This document shows, in pieces, positions 31,698 to 40,782 of a stretch of 64,000 nt of DNA (the first letter of the stretch is position 1; every line of letters begins with the position of its first letter). The notes beneath the pieces are model-generated. The model did not search any database, had not been told where the DNA came from, and saw nothing but the letters and a program-made list of their open reading frames with translations. Source of the DNA: Verrucomicrobiota bacterium. Its GTDB lineage: Bacteria > Verrucomicrobiota > Verrucomicrobiia > Verrucomicrobiales > V1-33. The DNA lies in NCBI GenBank assembly GCA_003402705.1, contig QQNF01000002.1:62001-126000 (forward strand), given 5' to 3'. The translations under genes were made by a program, and so were the position numbers.

Positions 31698-34600
31698 ATG
31701 AAGATCCCCCGCCTGTTTTTATTTGTTGTTTTGAGTCTGCCGGTGCTGCGAGCGGAGCCGCCGCCTGCGCCTGGGAAGAATGCGGTGTCGTTGTTTGACG
31801 GGAAGACGCTGGATGGCTGGGAGGGGAATCCGAAGTTGTGGAAGGTGGCGGACGGGGCGATTGCGGGCGGTTCGCTGACGGAGCAGGTGGAGCACAATGA
31901 TTTTCTGGCGACGAAGAAGCGGTATGGGAATTTTGTGCTGAGGGCGAAGTTGCGGCTGCGGGGGACGGGATTTGTGAACAGCGGGATTCAGATGAGGAGC
32001 ACGCGGGTGGCGAATTCGACGGAGATGCGTGGGTATCAGTGTGATTACGGGGATCCGACGTGGTGGGGATGTGTGTATGATGAGAGTCGGAGGAATCGGG
32101 TGATGGCGCAGAGCGACATGAAGGCGCTGGATCCGGTGATCCGGCGGAATGACTGGAATGATTATGTGATTCGGGCGGACGGGGCGCGGGTGACGACGTG
32201 GATCAATGGGGTGATGGGGGTGGATTATGTTGAGGCGGATCCGGCGATTGAGCGCGAGGGGTTGATTGGGATTCAGGTGCACGGGGGCGGGAAGGCGCTT
32301 ATTGAGGCGAAGGAGATCACGATTGAGGAATTGCCGGCGACGGTGCAGCCGAAGGGAGCGCCGGATCCGAAGCCTGCGGCGAAGCCATCGCCGGTGACGC
32401 CGGAGGAGCAGAAGGCGTCGTTCACGTTGCCTCCGGGGTTTGAGATGGAGCTGGTGGTGAGTGAGGATGAGGAGAAGGGGCACGGGAAGTTCATTGCGGC
32501 GTATTTTGACGCGAAGGGGAGGTTGTGGACGATGACGGCGCTGGAGTATCCGGTGGATGCGAATGAGAATCCTGCGGCGGCGGATGCGCTGTATGCGAGC
32601 AAGGCGAAGGACAAGATTCTGGTGTATGACATTGTGGACCGCGGGACGAACGGGGGTGCGCCGAAGTTTGCGAAGGAGCCGACGGTGTTTGCGGAGGGGC
32701 TGGCGATTCCGCTAGGGATTCTGCCTTACAAGGACGGGTGTTATGTGCAGCACGGGCATGACATTGCGCTGCTGCGGGACACGGACGGGGATGGCAAGGC
32801 GGACAAGCGGGAGGTGGTGCTGACGGGGTTCGGGGTGCAGGATTCGCATTTGTTTCCGCACCAGTTCACGCGTGCGCCGGGCGGGTGGATCTGGCTGGCG
32901 CAGGGGGCGTTCAATTCCGGTAAAGTGCACGGGCCTGACAAGGAAGTGCAATTTGACCAGACGCGGATGGCGCGGTTCCGGCCGGATGGGTCGGAGTTTG
33001 AGATCACGAGCAATGGGCCGTGCAACATCTGGGGCCTCGTGATGAACGGCGAGGGGGAGACCTTCATCCAAGAGGCGAATGATTTTGGTTATCCGGTGAT
33101 GCCGTTTCACGATTACGGAAATTATCCCGGGTGCTCGAACGGGCAGTGGAAGAGTTATGCGCCGGAGTTCCCGAGCAGTGCGGATTTCCGGATGGGCGGG
33201 ACGGGACTGAGCGGGCTGGCGCTGACGGATGCGCGCGGGGCGTATCCTGCGGAATGGAGTGATGTGATGCTGGTGGCGAATCCGATCATCCGGAAGATTC
33301 AGGCGATCAAGATGCACCGGAGCAAGGAGACGGGGACGGGATGGAAGCTGGAATGGCTGCCGGATTTCGTGCAGACGAGCGACGAGTGGTTCCGGCCGGT
33401 GGCGATGACGATGGGGCCGGACGGTTGTGTGTACATTGTGGACTGGTATAACAAGATCATCAGCCACAATGAAGTGCCGCGGAATCATCCGGAGCGGGAC
33501 AAGAAGCGGGGTCGGATCTGGCGAGTGAAGCACAAGGATCAGAAGTGTTTTCCGGTGCCGGATTTCACGAAGCTGGCGGAGAAGGAGCTGGTCGGGAAGC
33601 TGGGTGGAGCGTCGCTGGCGCAGAGCCATCTGGCGTGGCAGACGCTGGCGGATAAGGGCAAGCTTGAGGAGGGGACGATTGCGGAGCTGAAGAAGAGCGC
33701 GGCTGGTGCATCGCCACGGTTCCATGGTGGCGCGTCAGGGGCCTCGGTGGCGGAACCGGTGACGGGCGAGCCGGTAGCCTATCCTTTTGCGCACGCGGTG
33801 CAGGCGCACTGGGTGCTGCAGGAGATTGGGAATGGCGGCGATCTGCCGGTGGAGGCATTGAAATCGTCGAGCAGCGCGCTGCGGCGCGAAGCGGTGGCGA
33901 GCAATCTGATTGCGGCGGTGGGGCATAAGAATGATGCGGACCCTGTGGTGCGGCAGGCGCGGATTCAGACCATGGGTCTGGCCATTTCGGCGAGTGGGGC
34001 CAAGGCGATGCCGGAGGTGATGGCGGCGCTGCTGGAAGCTGCGCCGGTGGCGCTTTCCGAGCCGGTGGCTCCGTCCTCACAGAGTGGGAAGCCTATCAAG
34101 GTGGGCGAGGCTTATGTGAACGAATATGAACGCTATCTGGTGCGCCTGTTTCTGGAGCGTGCCCCGCAGGCAGTTGCTGCGTATCTTGATTCCGCAGAGG
34201 CGGCGAAACTGTCAGCGGATCAACTGATGCTGGCGGCGCTTTCGCTGCCGGCGAAGGAATCGGCTCCGCGGGTGGCGAAGCAGATGGCGGGATTGGGTCG
34301 AGCGCCGAGCGATGAGGAATTGCTGCGATTGGCGGAAGCGCCGGATGCGCCGGAGGTGAAGGCGGCGCTGGCGGTGCTGGTGACGAAGCCGGAGTCGCTG
34401 CGGTCGTTGCTGAAGCAGCGGGCGAGGTTTGATGCGCGGGTGCTGGCACCGCTGGTGGAGGGGAAGGCGAAGGAACTGCTGAAGACGGACACGGCGATGG
34501 GATTGCAGGTGATCAGCGCGTTCAAGCTGGCGGGATTGGAGCCGGATCTGGCGGCGCTGGCGGGGACGCCGGGCGGGGCGACGGTGGGGGTGCTGCGGGC

Positions 34601-35972
34601 GCTGCGGGAATTGGGGAGCAAGCGGGCGGACGTGTTTCTGGGGCAGGTGAAGTCGGGGGATGCGGCGGTGCGTGAGGAAGCGCTGGCGGGGCTTGCGGCG
34701 GTTCCGGAGAAGCTGCTGGTGTTGTGGCCGGATTTGTCGGCGGTGCAGCGGGGTCGGGCGCTGGATGCGATGAGTAATTTCAAGGAAGGAGCGGCGGCGG
34801 TGGTGGCGGCGGTGAACGGGAGTGTGATTCCGAAGGATGAGCTGGACGGACCGGTGCTGGAGAAGCTGGCGGCGGTGTTAGGTGAGAATGACGGGGCGTT
34901 GAAGGCACTGATGGAGAAGATGGGGAGTGCGTTCCGGCCGGTGCTGGCGCTGGACGGGAATAACGAATCGTTTGTGAAGGAAGGGATCACGCTGGAGGGG
35001 GCGTTTACGGTGGAGACGTGGGTGCGGCTGGCTCCGGGGATCGGGAATGACGACAGCATTCTGGGTGCGGCGGGCGAGGCGGACTTCAACTTCTTCGGGA
35101 GTGCCTTCCGGGTGTGGACGAAGGGAGGGAATGATGTGATTGTGGCGAAGAAGCCGAGTGTTCCTGACATGTGGACGCATGTGGCGGTGACGCGGGACGC
35201 GGCTGGTGCGATGCGGATTTACATCAATGGCGAGCTGGACCAGGCGGAAGGGAAGCCGGATGCGGCGGTGTTCAAGAATCTGCAGATCGGGCGGAGCAAT
35301 GTGGTTGCGGGGACGGGGGCGATGCTGGCGGAGTACCGGGTGTGGAATGTGTGCCGGACGGCGCAGGAGATTCGGGCGCATTTTGACAGGACGTTTGGCG
35401 GGGAGAAGCCGGCGGGACTGGTGAAGCAACTGACGGGTGAGCAGTGGGGGGAATTGAATGGTGGTGCGAAGGTGGCGCGGACGACTGATTTTCCGCAGGT
35501 GATGAGCGGGGACGAGGCGAAGGTGATGGATGCGAAGTATGTGAAGTATCATGCGCTGGCGACGAAGGCTGGGGATAAGGAAGCGGGGAAGGCGCTGGCG
35601 ACGGTGTGCATGGGGTGTCACACGATCAACGGGACGGGCGGGCAGATCGGGCCTAACTTGAGCGGGGCCGGGGCGATGGGGGTGGACGGCGTGCTGCGGA
35701 ATCTACTGACGCCGAATGCGGCGATGGAGCCTGGGTACCGGGTTTACCGGGTGGAGCTGGCGGATGGGTCGCTGAAGGAAGGGTTTCTGGTGAGTGAGGA
35801 CGAAAAGGCGATTGTGTTCCGCGCGGTGGGATTGCCGGATGAACGGATTGCGCGGGATCAGATCCGCGGCGGAAAGTATCTGAAGCGGTCGCTGATGCCG
35901 GAGGGTTTGCTGGAGGCGTTCAGCGAGAAGGAGGTCAGCGATCTGTTTGCTTATCTCATGTCACTCAAGTAA
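31698..35972 (+). CDS. DUF1080 / PVC-type heme-binding dehydrogenase / LamG / cytochrome fusion
   Basis: The secreted 1424-residue protein begins MKIPRLFLFVVLSLPVLRAE. A DUF1080 beta-sandwich spans about 25-215 (VSLFDGKTLDGWEGNP, RGTGFVNSGIQMRST). After a Pro/Ala linker, the TIGR02604 dehydrogenase propeller covers about 250-620 (LPPGFEMELVVSEDEEKG, LLRDTDGDGKAD, YIVDWYNKII). Helical HEAT-like repeats follow, then a LamG/concanavalin domain (about 1080-1210; FTVETWVRLAPG, WTHVAVTRDAAGAMRIYINGE in part). The C-terminal heme domain has CMGCH at 1304-1308. It probably couples carbohydrate binding, oxidation and electron transfer in the periplasm; the pathway is inferred. The start was set at the signal peptide, 31 codons after an earlier in-frame ATG. 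Confidence 0.92.
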   Translation: MKIPRLFLFVVLSLPVLRAEPPPAPGKNAVSLFDGKTLDGWEGNPKLWKVADGAIAGGSLTEQVEHNDFLATKKRYGNFVLRAKLRLRGTGFVNSGIQMRSTRVANSTEMRGYQCDYGDPTWWGCVYDESRRNRVMAQSDMKALDPVIRRNDWNDYVIRADGARVTTWINGVMGVDYVEADPAIEREGLIGIQVHGGGKALIEAKEITIEELPATVQPKGAPDPKPAAKPSPVTPEEQKASFTLPPGFEMELVVSEDEEKGHGKFIAAYFDAKGRLWTMTALEYPVDANENPAAADALYASKAKDKILVYDIVDRGTNGGAPKFAKEPTVFAEGLAIPLGILPYKDGCYVQHGHDIALLRDTDGDGKADKREVVLTGFGVQDSHLFPHQFTRAPGGWIWLAQGAFNSGKVHGPDKEVQFDQTRMARFRPDGSEFEITSNGPCNIWGLVMNGEGETFIQEANDFGYPVMPFHDYGNYPGCSNGQWKSYAPEFPSSADFRMGGTGLSGLALTDARGAYPAEWSDVMLVANPIIRKIQAIKMHRSKETGTGWKLEWLPDFVQTSDEWFRPVAMTMGPDGCVYIVDWYNKIISHNEVPRNHPERDKKRGRIWRVKHKDQKCFPVPDFTKLAEKELVGKLGGASLAQSHLAWQTLADKGKLEEGTIAELKKSAAGASPRFHGGASGASVAEPVTGEPVAYPFAHAVQAHWVLQEIGNGGDLPVEALKSSSSALRREAVASNLIAAVGHKNDADPVVRQARIQTMGLAISASGAKAMPEVMAALLEAAPVALSEPVAPSSQSGKPIKVGEAYVNEYERYLVRLFLERAPQAVAAYLDSAEAAKLSADQLMLAALSLPAKESAPRVAKQMAGLGRAPSDEELLRLAEAPDAPEVKAALAVLVTKPESLRSLLKQRARFDARVLAPLVEGKAKELLKTDTAMGLQVISAFKLAGLEPDLAALAGTPGGATVGVLRALRELGSKRADVFLGQVKSGDAAVREEALAGLAAVPEKLLVLWPDLSAVQRGRALDAMSNFKEGAAAVVAAVNGSVIPKDELDGPVLEKLAAVLGENDGALKALMEKMGSAFRPVLALDGNNESFVKEGITLEGAFTVETWVRLAPGIGNDDSILGAAGEADFNFFGSAFRVWTKGGNDVIVAKKPSVPDMWTHVAVTRDAAGAMRIYINGELDQAEGKPDAAVFKNLQIGRSNVVAGTGAMLAEYRVWNVCRTAQEIRAHFDRTFGGEKPAGLVKQLTGEQWGELNGGAKVARTTDFPQVMSGDEAKVMDAKYVKYHALATKAGDKEAGKALATVCMGCHTINGTGGQIGPNLSGAGAMGVDGVLRNLLTPNAAMEPGYRVYRVELADGSLKEGFLVSEDEKAIVFRAVGLPDERIARDQIRGGKYLKRSLMPEGLLEAFSEKEVSDLFAYLMSLK

Positions 35973-35991
35973 CCAAAAACCCTGACATTTT

Positions 35992-36726
35992 ATGAAGACA
36001 CTGATATTCGCCTGTTTCGCTGCTGTTTCTGTTATTAACGCGGAGACTGGACCGGAGGCTGGGAAGCAAGTGGCGCAGGCGCTGGAGGTGAAGGATGAGA
36101 AGGGGAGCAAGGAGAAGCTGCGTTACTGGCTGGCGCTGCCGCCGGCTGAGGAGAAGAAGCCTGAGGCGGGGTGGCCGCTGATGATTTTTCTGCACGGGGC
36201 TGGGGAGCGTGGTGACAACCTTGAGCAGGTGAAGCAGCACGGGCCGCCGAAGCTGGTTGGGAAGGAGAAGGCGCTGAATTCGTTCATCGTGGCGTCGCCG
36301 CAGTGTCCGACGGGTCGGTGGTGGGATGTGAAGGAGATCAAGCAGCTAGTGGATCACCTGAGCGAGAGTCAGCCGGTGGATCGGAGCCGGATTGTGATGA
36401 CTGGGTTGAGCATGGGTGGGTTCGGGACGTGGGGATTTCTGGCGGAGTACCCGGATGTGCTGGCGGCGGCGGTGCCGATTTGCGGTGGTGGGAAGCCGGA
36501 GACGGCGGTGCGGTTCAAGGATGTGCCGCTGCATTGCTATCATGGGGCGAAGGACAACGTGGTGCCGCAGTCGAAGAGTGATGAGATGATCGAGGCGCTG
36601 AAGAAGGCGGGCGGGAAGCCGCAGTACACGATTTTCCCGGAGGCGGGGCATGATTCGTGGACGGACGCGTATGCGACGGGTGGGTTGTACAAGTGGCTGC
36701 TGGAGCAGCGGCGTGCGGCGAAGTGA
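35992..36726 (+). CDS. secreted alpha/beta hydrolase (esterase/prolyl oligopeptidase-like)
   Basis: The 244-residue protein has a signal peptide (MKTLIFACFAAVSVINA) and an alpha/beta hydrolase fold: GWPLMIFLHGAGERGDNLEQV (oxyanion region HGAGERG), MTGLSMGGFGTWGFL with nucleophile Ser in G-L-S-M-G-G, HGAKDNVVPQ for the acid and GHDSW for the catalytic His. The family includes esterases acting on plant cell-wall polysaccharides (feruloyl or acetyl esterases), so a carbohydrate-linked role fits the upstream fusion gene 19 bases away. The substrate is not determined. The gene ends 78 bp before murG. Confidence 0.92.
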   Translation: MKTLIFACFAAVSVINAETGPEAGKQVAQALEVKDEKGSKEKLRYWLALPPAEEKKPEAGWPLMIFLHGAGERGDNLEQVKQHGPPKLVGKEKALNSFIVASPQCPTGRWWDVKEIKQLVDHLSESQPVDRSRIVMTGLSMGGFGTWGFLAEYPDVLAAAVPICGGGKPETAVRFKDVPLHCYHGAKDNVVPQSKSDEMIEALKKAGGKPQYTIFPEAGHDSWTDAYATGGLYKWLLEQRRAAK

Positions 36727-36804
36727 GGGGATGGGAGTGAGGAGGGTGAATCCCGGGTTGCATGGAGGCGGGTCCGCGGAAGTCTGCGGGCCTGACTTTT
36801 GAGC

Positions 36805-37920
36805 ATGAGTGCAGCGAACCAGACCAGACCATTTCGAGTTGTCATTGCGTGCGGCGGCACGGGTGGCCACCTGTTTCCGGGCATTGCGGTGGCGCAGGAA
36901 GCGCGGCGGCGGGGTTGGGAGACCTTGCTGCTGATTTCGAGCAAGCAGATTGATGCGCTGGCGGTGCAGGGGCATGACGATCTGCGGTTTGAGAAGGTGC
37001 CTGCGGTGGCGATGCCGAGTCCGTTGTCGCCGGCGATGGTGAAGTTTCTGTGGCGGTTCTGGAAGACGCGGCGGCAGTGCCTTGAGCTGATCCGGGGGTT
37101 CGGGGCGGATGCTGTGCTGGGGATGGGTGGGTTCACGTCGTTGCCGCCGGCGATGGCGGGCCGGAAGCTGGGATTGCGGACGTTTGTGCATGAATCGAAT
37201 GCGGTGCCTGGGAAGGCGAACCGGATGACGGCGCGGTTTTGCGACACGGTGCTGCTGGGACTGGAGGCGTGTGCGCGGCATTTTCCGAAGGCGCGGGTGC
37301 GGGTGACGGGGACGCCGCTGCGGAGTTCGCTGTGTGATCCGGTGGATGCTAAGGAGGCGCGGGCGACGTTCGGGCTGCGGGATGATCGGCAGACGATTCT
37401 GATCATGGGCGGGAGCCAGGGGGCGCGCGGGGTGAACAAGGCGGTGGTGGCGGCGCTGCCGGGGCTGGCGGCGGTGGCGGATCGGGTGCAGGTGCTGCAC
37501 ATTACGGGGCCGGGGGATGCGGAGACGATCGCGCCGGAGTACGCGAAGTTTCCGGGGCTGACGGCGCATGTGGCACCGTTCTGCCAGCGGATGGATCTGG
37601 CGTATGCGGTCGCGGATGTGGCGGTATCGCGGTCAGGGGCGAGCAGCCTGACGGAATTGAGTGCGTTCGGGGTGCCGACGATACTGGTGCCGTATCCGTT
37701 TGCGGCGGACGATCACCAGAGGCGGAACGCGGATGTGTTTACGAAGGAGGGTGCGGCGATTGCGGTGGAGGAAGCGGAGATTGGCGAGGGGAAGCTGGGC
37801 GGGTTGCTGCTGGAGCTGCTGGGGGATGCGGAGAGGCGGGCGGGATTGGCGGCGGCGATGAGGCGGCTGGCACCGCGGGATGCGGCGGCGCGGGTTTGCG
37901 ATGCGATTGGGGAGAAGTGA
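36805..37920 (+). CDS. murG: UDP-GlcNAc:undecaprenyl-PP-MurNAc-pentapeptide transferase
   Basis: The 371-residue protein has GT28 hallmarks: N-terminal ACGGTGGHLFPGIAVAQEARRRGW with glycine-rich loop 1, DAVLGMGGFTSLPPAMAGR, FVHESNAVPGKANRM, and in the C-terminal half TILIMGGSQGARGVNKAV, SRSGASSLTELSAFGVPTILVPYPFAADDHQRRNA, which binds UDP-GlcNAc. It makes lipid II on the cytoplasmic side of the inner membrane. Its presence indicates peptidoglycan synthesis. The ATG at 36805 is preferred; a TTG two codons upstream also fits the frame. No other mur/fts genes lie next to it, an unusual separation from a dcw cluster. Confidence 0.96.
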   Translation: MSAANQTRPFRVVIACGGTGGHLFPGIAVAQEARRRGWETLLLISSKQIDALAVQGHDDLRFEKVPAVAMPSPLSPAMVKFLWRFWKTRRQCLELIRGFGADAVLGMGGFTSLPPAMAGRKLGLRTFVHESNAVPGKANRMTARFCDTVLLGLEACARHFPKARVRVTGTPLRSSLCDPVDAKEARATFGLRDDRQTILIMGGSQGARGVNKAVVAALPGLAAVADRVQVLHITGPGDAETIAPEYAKFPGLTAHVAPFCQRMDLAYAVADVAVSRSGASSLTELSAFGVPTILVPYPFAADDHQRRNADVFTKEGAAIAVEEAEIGEGKLGGLLLELLGDAERRAGLAAAMRRLAPRDAAARVCDAIGEK

Positions 37921-37936
37921 GGGGTTGGGCTGAGGA

Positions 37937-38809
37937 TCAGACGTCGCAGAGTTGGACGGCGGCGCTGAGGGAGGCGATGGGGTCTGGGCCTTTGGGGATG
38001 AATTCCTGGCCGACGAAGCCCTTGTAGCCGCTTTCGGCGATGGCGCGCATGATGGGCGGGTAGTTGATTTCCTGGTTGTCGTCGAGTTCGTGGCGGCCGG
38101 GATTGCCTGCGGTGTGGATGTGGCCGACGAAGGGGGCGCATTCCTTGTATCTGCGGATCACGTCGCCGTCCATGATCTGGACGTGGTAGATGTCGAAGAG
38201 CATTTTCATGCGTTCGGATGAGATTTCGCGGCAGACGTCGAGGGCGTAGTCGATGTGGTCGCACCAGTAGTCGGGGTGGCCCTTCATTTGTTCGTCGACG
38301 CGGGAGTTGAGCATTTCGAGGCAGAGCGTGACCTTTTTTTCTTCGGCGTAGGGGACGATTTTTTTGAGGCCGTCGATCATGTTGCGGCGGGCGGCGTCGT
38401 GGGGGAGGTTGCGGCGGAAGCCTGAGAAGGTAATGACGCTGGGGATGCCGTGGGCGGCGGAGGCGTCGATGCTTTTTCTGAGGGCGGCGATGCATTCGTC
38501 GTGTTCTTCGGGGTGGGCGAAGCCCTTGGCGAAGCCGTGGCTGCCGGCGATGGCGCAGGTGAGCCCGTGTTTTTTGAGGGTATCCCAGTGTTCGGGGCCG
38601 ACGAGTTCGACGGAGGCGACGCCCATGGAGGCGGCGGCGGCGGCGAGGGTGTCGACGGACATGGGGTTGAAGCACCAGTGGACGACGGACTGGCGGGTCC
38701 GGCCTTTGGAGATTTTGTAGGGAGCGGCGGTAGCGGAGCCGAGGCTGGAGACGGCGGCGGGGAGGGCGGCGGCGGAGGAGAGGAAGCGGCGGCGGCGGGT
38801 CATGCGCAT
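37937..38809 (-). CDS. Tat-exported hydroxypyruvate isomerase-like / sugar phosphate isomerase family TIM barrel
   Basis: The 290-residue protein has a twin-arginine signal (MTRRRRFLSSAAALPAAVSS) and a Hyi/IolE-type TIM barrel: VVHWCFNPMSVDTLAAAAASMGVASVELV in outline, ITFSGFRRN, EEKKVTLCLEMLNSRVD, MLFDIYHVQIMDGDVIRR, GHIHTAGNPGRHELDDNQEINYP and FVGQEFIPKG. Metal ligands are expected at Glu in LEMLN, Asp in FDIYH, His in HIHTAG and Glu in GQEF. It may isomerise a keto-sugar or aldose in the periplasm. ATGs at 38809 and 38803 are both possible starts. It converges on murG, leaving only 16 bp between the stops. Confidence 0.92.
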   Translation of the reverse strand: MRMTRRRRFLSSAAALPAAVSSLGSATAAPYKISKGRTRQSVVHWCFNPMSVDTLAAAAASMGVASVELVGPEHWDTLKKHGLTCAIAGSHGFAKGFAHPEEHDECIAALRKSIDASAAHGIPSVITFSGFRRNLPHDAARRNMIDGLKKIVPYAEEKKVTLCLEMLNSRVDEQMKGHPDYWCDHIDYALDVCREISSERMKMLFDIYHVQIMDGDVIRRYKECAPFVGHIHTAGNPGRHELDDNQEINYPPIMRAIAESGYKGFVGQEFIPKGPDPIASLSAAVQLCDV

Positions 38810-39015
38810 GGATGGGGTGGGGAGGGGAGGGGTGTCAAGCTTTTGGGGAAGGCGTGGAGGAGGGTTTGGGGGGGTGCGTGGCGGTGCGTATTTGAAAAAA
38901 TGATTGCTTATTGAGACAAAGGCGGCTTCCTCTGCCGCTTCCGTCCCGGCGGGCAGGCCATGGTGCATTCCTTTGCTGTCGTGTTCGCCGTATCAATCCC
39001 TCCCAAACCGTCAGT

Positions 39016-39963
39016 ATGATCGAAGTCAAAAACCTGACCAAGCATTTCGGCCCCAAAGTGGCGGTCGACAATCTCTCCCTTTCTGTGCGGAAGGGGGAAG
39101 TACTCGGATTTCTCGGGCCGAATGGTGCCGGGAAGTCGACGACGATGCGCATGATCACCGGATTTCTTCCGCCGACGTCTGGCGGGGTGACGGTGGGCGG
39201 CGATGACATGCTGGAAGCGCCGAATCGGGCGAAGGCGCGGATCGGGTATCTTCCGGAGAGTGCGCCGCTGTATCTGGACATGACGGTCGAGGGTTTCCTT
39301 GGGTTCACGGCTGAGCTGCGGGGCAAGTCCGGGAGTGAGAAGAAGGAGGCGGTGGATCGGGCGATTGAGACGTGCTTTCTGCAGAAAGTGCGGCGTCAGG
39401 CGATTGACACGCTTTCGAAGGGTTATCGGCACCGGACGTGTCTGGCGCAGGCGATCATTCACGATCCCGAGGTGCTGATTCTGGATGAGCCGACGGATGG
39501 TCTGGATCCGAACCAGAAGGATGTGGTGCGGAATCTGATCCGCGAGATGGGGAAGACGAAGGCGATTATTTTTTCGACGCACATTCTTGAGGAAGTCGAA
39601 GCGTGCTGCAGCCGAGCGATCATCATTGATCAGGGCCGGATTGTGGCTGACGGGACCCCGCAGGATCTGCGGCGTCGGGCGAGCCGGGCGGGTGCGGTGC
39701 ATGTGGTGGCGAGCGGGCTGAGTGGCGGGGCGATCGAGAAGGAACTGGGCGGGTTGCGTCATGCGGCGCGGGTGGAAGGCAGTGCGCTGGCGGAGAGCTT
39801 CAGCGGGATTGTCTGGCCGAAGCAGAATACTGGTGCCGGAGTGCTGGCGGCGGAGATCTACCAGCTGGCGGGCGCGAAGAACCTCGTGCTTTCCGAGCTG
39901 CACGAAGACCAGGGCCGCCTGGACGACATGTTCCGCGAACTGACGAGTGGCAACAAGTCCTGA
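39016..39963 (+). CDS. ABC transporter ATP-binding protein (GldA-like)
   Basis: The 315-residue ATPase begins MIEVKNLTKHFGPKVAVDNL, with Walker A GPNGAGKSTT, signature LSKGYRHRTCLAQA (LSKGY in place of LSGGQ, common in GldA-type proteins), Walker B VLILDEPTDGLDP and a switch His in FSTHILEEVEACC. A C-terminal extension of about 90 residues follows. It powers the transporter built by the next genes. It is the first gene of a four-gene operon: permease 44 bases later, GldG-like protein 28, DUF4340 protein nine. An AT-rich 206-bp divergent region separates it from the isomerase gene and probably holds the promoter. Confidence 0.94.
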   Translation: MIEVKNLTKHFGPKVAVDNLSLSVRKGEVLGFLGPNGAGKSTTMRMITGFLPPTSGGVTVGGDDMLEAPNRAKARIGYLPESAPLYLDMTVEGFLGFTAELRGKSGSEKKEAVDRAIETCFLQKVRRQAIDTLSKGYRHRTCLAQAIIHDPEVLILDEPTDGLDPNQKDVVRNLIREMGKTKAIIFSTHILEEVEACCSRAIIIDQGRIVADGTPQDLRRRASRAGAVHVVASGLSGGAIEKELGGLRHAARVEGSALAESFSGIVWPKQNTGAGVLAAEIYQLAGAKNLVLSELHEDQGRLDDMFRELTSGNKS

Positions 39964-40007
39964 GACATTACTAACTTTTTCAACCTGAACCGGAGCGAAT
40001 TTATCCC

Positions 40008-40754
40008 ATGCGCAACGTCTGGATTGTCTTCAAACGCGAGCTGATCAGTTATTTCACCACGCCACTGGCGTACGTGCTGATCATCATCTTCTGTTTTCTG
40101 AGCCTGAGCCTGTGTCTGTTCTTCGGTGGATTCATCGAGCGGGGCGACGCATCGCTGAGCAGCTTTTTCTATTTCCACCCGTGGATCTATATGATTTTCG
40201 GGCCTGCGATCGGGATGCGACTGTGGTCTGAGGAGCACCGGATGGGCACGACGGAGCTGCTGCTGACGATGCCGATTTCGCCATGGGAGGCAATTCTGGG
40301 CAAGTTTCTGGCGGCCTTCACGGTGCTGGCGGTGACGCTGCTGTCGACGATTGGGATGGTATTCACGGTGCTGAGCCTCGGGGAGCCTGACGTCGGGGTG
40401 ATTTTCAGTGGATACCTTGGGAGTTTCCTTGTGGGTGCCTCGTCGATTGCGATCACGTGTGCGGTGTCTGCGCTGACGCGGAATCAGATCACGTGCCTGC
40501 TGGTGTCGGTGACGATCTGTCTGGTGCTGACGCTGGTTGGATTCCCGCCGATTTCGGATCTGCTGAGGAGTTCGTCGTTCCTCGGGATCAAGCTAGGATT
40601 TCTGGCGGACATCTGCAATGGAGTGAGTCTATTCTGGCATTCCACTGAGATGGCCCGCGGCCTGATGCGGATTCAGTCGCTGATCTACTTCATCAGTCTG
40701 ATTGGCTTCTGCCTGTTCCTCACCAGCGTGATCATCCGCTCGAAGCGCGCCTGA
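40008..40754 (+). CDS. ABC-2 type permease (GldF-like)
   Basis: The 248-residue protein has six hydrophobic segments: ISYFTTPLAYVLIIIFCFLS, YMIFGPAIGMRLWSEEHRMGTTELLLTMPIS, FTVLAVTLLSTIGMVFTVLSL, YLGSFLVGASSIAITCAV, ITCLLVSVTICLVL and LIYFISLIGFCLFLTS (in part). RMGTTELLLTMPISPWE is the ABC-2 coupling-helix motif. It forms the membrane channel for the ATPase encoded upstream. The substrate is unknown; in Bacteroidetes the GldA/F/G complex is needed for gliding and exopolysaccharide-related functions, but no other gliding genes are in this window. Confidence 0.92.
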   Translation: MRNVWIVFKRELISYFTTPLAYVLIIIFCFLSLSLCLFFGGFIERGDASLSSFFYFHPWIYMIFGPAIGMRLWSEEHRMGTTELLLTMPISPWEAILGKFLAAFTVLAVTLLSTIGMVFTVLSLGEPDVGVIFSGYLGSFLVGASSIAITCAVSALTRNQITCLLVSVTICLVLTLVGFPPISDLLRSSSFLGIKLGFLADICNGVSLFWHSTEMARGLMRIQSLIYFISLIGFCLFLTSVIIRSKRA

Positions 40755-40782
40755 ACCGCTAAACCTGCTTTAAAGAAAAACC

